Origin: an uncultured Aquimarina sp. | Lineage (GTDB): Bacteria; Bacteroidota; Bacteroidia; Flavobacteriales; Flavobacteriaceae | Length of the DNA stretch: 64,000 bases | Direction of reading: 5' to 3' | Assembly: GCA_947503835.1 (NCBI GenBank) | Contig: CANNFM010000015.1 | Span: 1-64,000, forward strand | Shown here: in pieces, positions 58,593 to 64,000 of the stretch | Layout of the letters: every line of letters starts with the position of its first letter | How positions within the stretch are numbered: the stretch's first letter is position 1 | Program-made: the position numbers and the translations under genes | Notes under the pieces: model-generated | Databases searched by the model: none | Seen by the model: the letters and a program-made list of their open reading frames with translations, nothing else | Told to the model about the DNA's origin: nothing

Positions 58593-59963
58593 ATGCGAAA
58601 GATTCTAGTTATTGGTGCAGGTAAATCTACTGCTGTCTTAATTAAATATTTTCAGGATAAATCTATTTCTGAAAATCTTCATATAACCATTGGAGACATC
58701 TCTATAGAAAATGCCTTAGCACTTGCTAATAAGCATCCAAAGACTGAAGCACTGGTATTAGATGTTTTTGATAAAGATTCCAGAGAAAAAGCCATTCAAA
58801 AAGCTGATATCGTTGTATCTATGCTTCCGGCTCGATTTCATATTGAAGTGGCTAAAGATTGTTTACAATTTAATAAATGCATGGTTACGGCTTCTTATGT
58901 AAGTCCAGAGATGCAAAAACTTGACAAACAAGTTCGTGAGAAAGGGCTGGTTTTTATGAATGAAATAGGAGTAGACCCAGGGATTGATCATATGAGTGCA
59001 ATGCAAGTTATTGATCGAATAAGAGATCTGGGAGGGAAAATAATTTTATTTGAATCTTTTACTGGTGGTCTGGTAGCTCCTGAAAGTGACACCAACCTTT
59101 GGAATTATAAATTTACCTGGAATCCTCGTAATGTGGTTGTTGCCGGGCAAGGTGGGGCCGCAGAGTTTCTTCAGGAAGGCGCCTATAAGTATATTCCTTA
59201 TCACAAACTATTTAGAAGAACAGAGTTTCTAGAGGTCGAAGGTTATGGGCGTTTTGAAGCATACGCCAATCGCAATTCTTTAAAATATCAAAACATTTAT
59301 GGCTTAGATGATATTTTAACCTTATATCGTGGGACCATTCGAAGAGTAGGATTTTCAAGAGCATGGAACACCTTTGTACAGCTAGGTATGACTGCAGATG
59401 ATTATACCATGGTAAACTCTGAAAACATGAGTTATCGTGATTTTATAAATTCATTCTTAGCATATTCGCCTACCGATTCGGTGGAGTTAAAACTTCGTCA
59501 TTATCTCAAAATTGATCAAGACGATATCATGTGGGATAAATTGCTGGAGTTAGATATTTTTAATCCCAATAAAAAAGTAGGGATTGCTAGCGCTACTCCA
59601 GCTCAAATTCTTCAGAAAATCTTAATGGATAAGTGGACTCTTGACCAAGGTGATAAAGATATGATTGTGATGTATCACAAGTTTGGTTATACACTTGAAG
59701 GAGAGCATAAGCAGATTGATGCAACGATGGTATGTACCGGCCAGGATCAAACCTATACTGCAATGGCAAGAACGGTAGGTTTACCGGTTGCAATGGCAGC
59801 TCTACGTATTTTAAACAAACAAATTACCTTAACCGGTGTTCAGATTCCTATTCACAAAGAAGTATATGAACCTATACTTAAGGAACTAGAAGAATACGGT
59901 ATTATTTTTAATGAAAAAGAACGTGAATACCTGGGGTATAATCCCGATGGTGTAAAAGGGTAA
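58593..59963 (+). CDS. Saccharopine dehydrogenase family protein
   Basis: A 456-residue protein. ILVIGAGKSTAVLIKYF is the NAD(P)-binding loop, and IVVSMLPARFHIEVAKDCLQ, MNEIGVDPGIDHMSAM and WNPRNVVVAGQGG are family blocks. It may act on a lysine-type amino acid, reduced glutamate-lysine adduct or a related imine. AGGAGG directly abuts the ATG (58586-58591), much closer than a useful ribosome-binding site. The Lrp-type gene downstream hints at amino-acid control. Confidence 0.88.
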   Translation: MRKILVIGAGKSTAVLIKYFQDKSISENLHITIGDISIENALALANKHPKTEALVLDVFDKDSREKAIQKADIVVSMLPARFHIEVAKDCLQFNKCMVTASYVSPEMQKLDKQVREKGLVFMNEIGVDPGIDHMSAMQVIDRIRDLGGKIILFESFTGGLVAPESDTNLWNYKFTWNPRNVVVAGQGGAAEFLQEGAYKYIPYHKLFRRTEFLEVEGYGRFEAYANRNSLKYQNIYGLDDILTLYRGTIRRVGFSRAWNTFVQLGMTADDYTMVNSENMSYRDFINSFLAYSPTDSVELKLRHYLKIDQDDIMWDKLLELDIFNPNKKVGIASATPAQILQKILMDKWTLDQGDKDMIVMYHKFGYTLEGEHKQIDATMVCTGQDQTYTAMARTVGLPVAMAALRILNKQITLTGVQIPIHKEVYEPILKELEEYGIIFNEKEREYLGYNPDGVKG

Positions 59964-60169
59964 TTTAAAATACGAATATTGATTATTAGTAACGAATCAA
60001 AGATTTTAGTTCTAAACCACTGTTTTCTGAAGACAATAGTATAATACCCACTCAAACATATCCTTTAGCAGAATTGATCTGGTGATTCCTGGTAGCATTT
60101 CAAACTCTAAAACCATACAATTTTTATGATTATTATTACTTTTATCTTTCAATTAAAAACCCTAAACCT

Positions 60170-60177
60170 TATTTTTG
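60170..60177 (+). promoter_or_regulatory. -7 element of the Lrp gene
   Basis: TATTTTTG matches TAnnTTTG perfectly; the leader would be about 19 nt. Confidence 0.5.
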
Positions 60178-60202
60178 GTTAATATATGTAATTTTATAAA
60201 TA

Positions 60203-60673
60203 ATGAAAGTCCAAAACAATAACGTGAAAATAGATGGTATTGATAAAGAGATTTTGCGCAACCTTATGGAAGATGCCAGAAGACCAATTCTTGAGATTGC
60301 AAGAAAGGTAGGGATTTCTGGTGCAGCCATTCATCAACGACTTCGTAAGCTTGAAACATCTGGACTTATTGCCGGATCCAAGTTTATAATTGATCCCAAA
60401 ATACTTGGATACAAAACTATGGCCTTTGTAGGTGTTTTTTTGGATAAAGCGGTGAGTAATCCAAAAGCAGTAAAACAACTTAACGATATCCCCGAAGTAA
60501 TTGAATGCCATTACACCACAGGAAATTGGTCTATTTTTATTAAAATACTATGTAGAGACAACGAACATCTAATGAATGTATTAAACAAAGATATACAAGC
60601 TATTGAAGGCGTCTCTCGTACTGAAACTTTTATATCTCTAGACCAGCAAATTGATCGACAGATTAAGATATAG
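60203..60673 (+). CDS. Lrp/AsnC-family regulator
   Basis: A 156-residue regulator. The helix-turn-helix covers about residues 10-58 (DKEILRNLMEDARRPILEIA, ISGAAIHQRLRKLETSGLI) and the RAM effector domain 70-150 (VGVFLDKAVSNPKAVKQLND, ETFISLDQQIDRQIKI). These proteins bind amino acids and act as octamers on promoters. Alanine dehydrogenase 900 bp downstream on the other strand is a plausible target, as for AldR-type Lrp proteins. Confidence 0.9.
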   Translation: MKVQNNNVKIDGIDKEILRNLMEDARRPILEIARKVGISGAAIHQRLRKLETSGLIAGSKFIIDPKILGYKTMAFVGVFLDKAVSNPKAVKQLNDIPEVIECHYTTGNWSIFIKILCRDNEHLMNVLNKDIQAIEGVSRTETFISLDQQIDRQIKI

Positions 60674-60685
60674 TACCGTATTTTT

Positions 60686-60731
60686 CTATCATCTCGAACA
60701 CTTCGACTTCGCTCAGAGCTCGAGATGATAG
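60686..60731. repeat. REP-like hairpin after the Lrp gene
   Basis: CTATCATCTCGA (60686-60697) pairs perfectly with TCGAGATGATAG (60720-60731). The loop holds ACACTTCGACTTCGCTCAGAGC-like sequence (split here for length: ACACTTCGACTT then CGCTCAGAGC), related to the repeat at 63093-63245. It may also end the convergent Lrp and metallopeptidase transcripts. Confidence 0.75.
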
Positions 60732-60738
60732 TTATTTT

Positions 60739-61431
60739 CTAATCTCTTCTTCCTAAGAAAATTGAAATAAAATACAGTAATGTAGCCAACGATCCTAAAG
60801 CTGCAACTAAATATGTGCGTGCTGCCCATTTTAAAGCATCTTTAGCTCCCGCATGCTCTTCATTGGTAACCATATTGTTATTTTCTAACCAGGCTAATGC
60901 TCTGTTACTCGCATCATATTCTACAGGCAATGTAATCATACTAAAAAATGTAGTTACACCAAATAATAAAATCCCTACTAAGAAAATCGTATTTCCAAAT
61001 ACCATACCCGATGCAGATAGAACTAAACCTGCCATAATTACTATATTAGAAAGTTTACTCGAAACTCCTACCGCTGGTACGATCTTAGATCGCAATGTTA
61101 ACCAACTATAGGCTGTAGCATGTTGTACAGCATGACCGCACTCGTGTGCAGCAACGGCTGCCGCTGCAGCATTACGCTGACTGTATACCCCTTCACTAAG
61201 ATTTACTGTTTTCTTTAAAGGATTATAATGATCGGTAAGCATTCCTGCTACAGAAATCACTTCTACATCATGGATTCCATTATCCTTTAACATCTTAGTT
61301 GCAATCTCTGCTCCACTCATTCCATTTTGCAGATGTAGATTTGAATATTTCTTAAACTTACTTTTAAGTTTATTGCTCACATATGAGCTTACCAAAAATA
61401 TGATTCCTGCAATAATATAATATCCCATCAT
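60739..61431 (-). CDS. Zinc metallopeptidase (YugP-like)
   Basis: A 230-residue membrane protein with an N-terminal helix (about 2-20) and three or more C-terminal helices. The zinc motif is HECGHAVQHA (His-Glu-x-x-His, about residues 97-106) and the third ligand is likely in PVEYDASNRALAWLE. It matches the YugP-type neutral zinc metallopeptidase family, thought to act on membrane proteins. Single gene between Lrp and ald. Confidence 0.88.
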   Translation of the reverse strand: MMGYYIIAGIIFLVSSYVSNKLKSKFKKYSNLHLQNGMSGAEIATKMLKDNGIHDVEVISVAGMLTDHYNPLKKTVNLSEGVYSQRNAAAAAVAAHECGHAVQHATAYSWLTLRSKIVPAVGVSSKLSNIVIMAGLVLSASGMVFGNTIFLVGILLFGVTTFFSMITLPVEYDASNRALAWLENNNMVTNEEHAGAKDALKWAARTYLVAALGSLATLLYFISIFLGRRD

Positions 61432-61475
61432 AACGCTATACTTTTTATGCTTGTTAAATTTACAATATAAAATGC

Positions 61476-61504
61476 AAAAACCTCGCCATAATAGCGAGGT
61501 CTTT
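61476..61504 (-). terminator. ald terminator
   Basis: ACCTCGC (61480-61486) pairs with GCGAGGT (61494-61500). The T-run for the - strand ends near 61476. Confidence 0.75.
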
Positions 61505-61539
61505 GGTTAAATAAACTTGAGTTAGCCAATAAATCGAGT

Positions 61540-62655
61540 TTACTTTAAATATGTATTAACATCTTTTAATGGTAGGCTAAAAGCCTCTGATATCGCAGGA
61601 TACACAACATCCCCATTAATGACATTTAATCCTTTTTTAAGCGGTTCATTCTCTGCGCATGCAGTTTTCCAACCTTTGTTTGCCAACTGTACAGCATATG
61701 GCAAAGTGACATTAGTTAATGCCAAAGTTGACGTATAAGGTACCGCTCCTGGCATATTTGCCACAGAATAATGCACCACATCATCTATAATATACACCGG
61801 ATCTTGATGCGTCGTAGGTTTTGTAGTCTCAAAACAACCTCCTTGATCTACAGCTACATCTACCAATACAGTACCCGGGCGCATATCTTTAAGCATATCA
61901 CGAGTGATTAATTTTGGTGCCTTAGCACCAGGAATTAATACTCCTCCAACAATAAGATCTGATGTTTTGATATGTTTACGAATCGTATGTTCGTTAGAGT
62001 ATTCTGTATTTACATTTGCTGCCATTACATCATCAAGATACCTTAGCCTTTTAGGGCTAATATCTAAGATAGTAACATCGGCACCCATACCTGCAGCCAT
62101 TTTTGCAGCTTGTGTTCCTACAACTCCACCTCCAAGAACTAAAACCTTAGCCGGAGCCACTCCAGGAACACCACCCAGAAGAATCCCTCTTCCTTTTAAA
62201 GGTTTTTCTAAATATTTCGCACCTTGTTGAATAGACATTCGACCAGCTACTTCACTCATTGGTGTTAATAATGGCAAACTACGATCAGGATCCTCTACCG
62301 TTTCATAAGAAATACATACAGAACCACTGCTGATCATTGCCTTTGTTAACACTTCACTAGAAGCAAAGTGAAAGTAAGTAAACAGTAATTGGTCCTTCTT
62401 AATTAAAGAATATTCAGGCTCAATAGGTTCCTTTACTTTAATAATCATTTCTGCAGTTTGGTATACTTCTTCGATCGTAGGTAAAATTTTACCTCCAACG
62501 TTGATATACTCTTCATCACTAAAACCACTCTGCAGACCAGCATTTTGCTGGATGAAAACAGTGTGACCATGTCTAACGAGTTCCATTGTTCCGGCAGGTG
62601 TAACACCCACCCTGTTCTCGTTATTTTTGATTTCCTTAGGAACACCAATTATCAT
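61540..62655 (-). CDS. ald: Alanine dehydrogenase
   Basis: A 371-residue cytosolic enzyme. MIIGVPKEIKNNENRVGVTP is the typical start, the NAD loop is VLVLGGGVVGTQAAKMAAGM and the second domain ends with AVANMPGAVPYTSTLAL-like sequence (VANMPGAVPYTSTLALTN). It converts alanine and NAD to pyruvate, ammonium and NADH. Located on the strand opposite to the Lrp gene. Confidence 0.95.
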   Translation of the reverse strand: MIIGVPKEIKNNENRVGVTPAGTMELVRHGHTVFIQQNAGLQSGFSDEEYINVGGKILPTIEEVYQTAEMIIKVKEPIEPEYSLIKKDQLLFTYFHFASSEVLTKAMISSGSVCISYETVEDPDRSLPLLTPMSEVAGRMSIQQGAKYLEKPLKGRGILLGGVPGVAPAKVLVLGGGVVGTQAAKMAAGMGADVTILDISPKRLRYLDDVMAANVNTEYSNEHTIRKHIKTSDLIVGGVLIPGAKAPKLITRDMLKDMRPGTVLVDVAVDQGGCFETTKPTTHQDPVYIIDDVVHYSVANMPGAVPYTSTLALTNVTLPYAVQLANKGWKTACAENEPLKKGLNVINGDVVYPAISEAFSLPLKDVNTYLK

Positions 62656-62789
62656 ATTCTTATTTTTGTGTCGAAAATAGCTGTTTTTATGACATAAAAC
62701 AATAAATCATATCCAAAAAATATTCAATCAATAATTTTGTTGGATTTTAATCATAATTGTTAAAAAACTGAAAACCTAAACAGTAAATA

Positions 62790-63050
62790 TTAGTTTTTAT
62801 ATCGATACTTAAAATACAACAGCAGAAAACCAGAAATCGCCGTTACAAAATTAGCTAAAACAATAGGTAAACTATCAATTAAAAACCCATAAATCAGCCA
62901 ACATAGTACTCCTGAAACAAAAATCAACAACATACTTAAGGAAAGACTATCTGTAGATTTTGTTTTCCAGGTTTTATAAACTTGGGGTAGAAATGCGGCT
63001 GTAGTTAATAAAGCTGCAACTAATCCTAGAATTTCTATTGGGTTGATCAT
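62790..63050 (-). CDS. SemiSWEET sugar transporter
   Basis: An 86-residue membrane protein with three helices (about 5-25, 36-55 and 60-80), the size of a half SWEET. The PQ-loop is FLPQVYKTWKTKSTDSLSLS. Two copies form a sugar channel in known members. The gene is isolated, with a 232-bp repeat-rich gap before leuS. Confidence 0.85.
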   Translation of the reverse strand: MINPIEILGLVAALLTTAAFLPQVYKTWKTKSTDSLSLSMLLIFVSGVLCWLIYGFLIDSLPIVLANFVTAISGFLLLYFKYRYKN

Positions 63051-63092
63051 ATTACTATCTGTAAATGATGATTATAACTATTATTGTCGATC

Positions 63093-63245
63093 TGAGCTTG
63101 TCGAACACTTCGAGAGCCTCACACTTCGAGAGCCTCAGTGTGCGACTCAACAAGCTCAGTGTACGACTTGATAGACTCCGTATGACATCTCACCCTTCGA
63201 GAACACTTCGGCAGGCTCAGCATGGCACCTCAGGGTTCGTTAGTA
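63093..63245. repeat. Flavobacterial REP cluster
   Basis: CACTTCGAGAGCCTCA occurs twice in tandem (63106-63121 and 63122-63137). TGAGCTTGT on the left (63093-63101) and ACAAGCTCA (about 63150-63158) on the right form an outer inverted pair. Further CTTCGAGAACACTTCGGCAGG-like sequence follows (positions about 63195-63215). A 66-residue reading frame across this stretch is an artefact of the repeats. Confidence 0.7.
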
Positions 63246-63282
63246 ACAGAGGGCTGAGGCTCTAGAAGCCCATTTATTTCAA

Positions 63283-64000
63283 TTACCCCACCACATTCAC
63301 TATCTTACCAGGCACTACGATTACCTTTTTGGGTGCTCTACCGTCGAGTTGTTGTTGTGTTTTTTCATGTGCCATTACAGCTGCTTCTATCTCTTCTTTA
63401 TTAAGGTCTAAAGACAACTCTAGCATAAAACGCATTTTACCATTAAAGGATATTGGGTATTGCTTGGTACTTTCTATCAAGTGTTTCTCGTCAAACACAG
63501 GAAAAGAGGCAGTAGCGATAGACTCATTATGTCCAAGTTTTTGCCAAAGTTCTTCGGCAATATGTGGCGCATATGGCGAAATTAATACTAATAACGGCTC
63601 AAGGATTGCTCTAGCGTTACATTTTTGAGCCGTCAACTCATTAACCGCAATCATAAACGTACTTACTGAAGTATTGAACGAAAAATTCTCGATATCTTCT
63701 TCTACCTTTTTAATGGTTTTATGTAATGTCTTGAGATCATCTTTTGTGGGTTCGGTTTCGCTTACGCTGAAAACACCCTCCTTACCTCCCTCAAGGGAGG
63801 AATGATATAGCTTCCATAATTTTTTAAGGAACGAATGTACTCCAGTAATCCCGGCAGTATTCCAAGGTTTTGCTTGTTCTAGTGGACCCAGGAACATTTC
63901 GTATAAACGTAAGCTATCTGCCCCATACTGATCACAAATACCATCTGGATTTACTACATTGTATTTGGATTTGGACATTTTTTCGACTTCGCGACCAACA
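63283..64000 (-). CDS. leuS: Leucyl-tRNA synthetase, C-terminal part (partial)
   Basis: The gene runs off the window; 239 residues are visible, from VGREVEKMSKSKYN at the edge. KMSKS is the class I ATP-binding motif. The anticodon-binding domain follows (GADSLRLYEMFLGPLEQAKP, PYAPHIAEELWQKLG) and the end carries the leucyl-specific tail (RAPKKVIVVPGKIVNVVG). A palindromic repeat lies within the coding sequence at 63785-63800 and adds about eight residues (SLEGGKEG) that leucyl synthetases do not usually have there. Confidence 0.95.
   Translation of the reverse strand, partial: VGREVEKMSKSKYNVVNPDGICDQYGADSLRLYEMFLGPLEQAKPWNTAGITGVHSFLKKLWKLYHSSLEGGKEGVFSVSETEPTKDDLKTLHKTIKKVEEDIENFSFNTSVSTFMIAVNELTAQKCNARAILEPLLVLISPYAPHIAEELWQKLGHNESIATASFPVFDEKHLIESTKQYPISFNGKMRFMLELSLDLNKEEIEAAVMAHEKTQQQLDGRAPKKVIVVPGKIVNVVG
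63785..63800. repeat. Palindromic repeat inside leuS
   Basis: CCTCCCT-CA-AGGGAGG, a 7-bp perfect inverted repeat with its flanks (ACCTCCCTCAAGGGAGGAA). The same motif is common as an intergenic repeat in Flavobacteriia. Its translation in frame gives SSLEGGKEG between the usual LYHS and the following VSE-PT blocks of LeuS. Confidence 0.55.

Noticed and set aside
63106..63137. CRISPR array
   Set aside because: The two 16-bp copies are adjacent without spacers; no Cas genes were seen in the window.
63065..63265. Open frame of 66 codons
   Set aside because: It is made of CTTCGAGAGCCTCA-type repeats; the translated sequence is repeat-derived.

Overview
The window is low-GC DNA from a marine-type member of the Flavobacteriaceae (Bacteroidota). 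The signs are start-proximal promoter elements of the Bacteroidota TAnnTTTG type, almost no Shine-Dalgarno sequences, a type IX secretion sorting domain, a TonB receptor with a carboxypeptidase-like N-terminal domain, the DUF4296/pyrC/dolichol-phosphate-mannose-type synthase/DUF4271/hemD/pckA gene order, and short repeats familiar from Flavobacteriia. Genus is not fixed from sequence alone; Aquimarina or a close relative is a guess.

Region 1-7600 is accessory. Eight unrelated small genes lie on the + strand (beta-propeller lipoprotein, YkgJ-like Cys cluster, TPR lipoprotein, DHFR-like reductase, AraC-GyrI regulator, DUF1569, DinB, serine hydrolase). Three long imperfect palindromes with the box order of integron attC sites, plus a broken fourth, lie between them, and in each complete one the right-hand end lies just before a start codon. 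No integrase is in view. It looks like a piece of a gene-cassette array.

Region 7969-18634 is a stress and envelope block: hibernation factor and membrane protein, HlyD/FtsX/LolD-type ABC exporter, tandem universal stress protein, DUF6544-like protein, Mla-type lipid transport operon, and an operon of copper-chaperone-like HMA protein, membrane microprotein and BRO-N protein. Four TGA-N6-TCA operators serve six start regions, and at all six a -7-like box begins exactly 29.5 bp from the operator centre. This suggests one CRP/FNR-family regulon.

Region 18721-22407 is a four-gene operon of exported proteins of unknown function, possibly related to FlgT/CsgG/TolB-N-type periplasmic proteins. Region 22877-28287 holds core genes (phosphoesterase, NifU-C and Mrp Fe-S proteins, alkyltransferase-like protein, LysE exporter, TrmB, a glycosyltransferase).

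Region 28225-40769 is a phosphate block: PhoR/PhoB-like two-component pair, PiT transporter with a PhoU-like tail, phosphate-type porin, ChrA, a MORN-like protein, and a TonB receptor with a beta-helix lipoprotein. Arrays of TAACA spaced 11 bp apart, like Bacillus PhoP boxes, precede PiT, the porin, the TonB receptor, the MORN-like gene and the response regulator. A 161-bp palindromic MITE-like element lies between the porin and chrA.

Region 40977-64000 is mostly housekeeping: MATE pump, orphan T9SS sorting domain, LuxE-like/transglutaminase-like/DUF350-like operon, YHS protein, tyrS, a large TPR-CHAT protein, SDR, DUF4296-pyrC-GT2 operon, DUF4271-hemD, pckA, DUF423, saccharopine dehydrogenase family, Lrp, zinc metallopeptidase, ald, SemiSWEET and the 3' part of leuS. 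No rRNA, tRNA, CRISPR array or integrase was seen.
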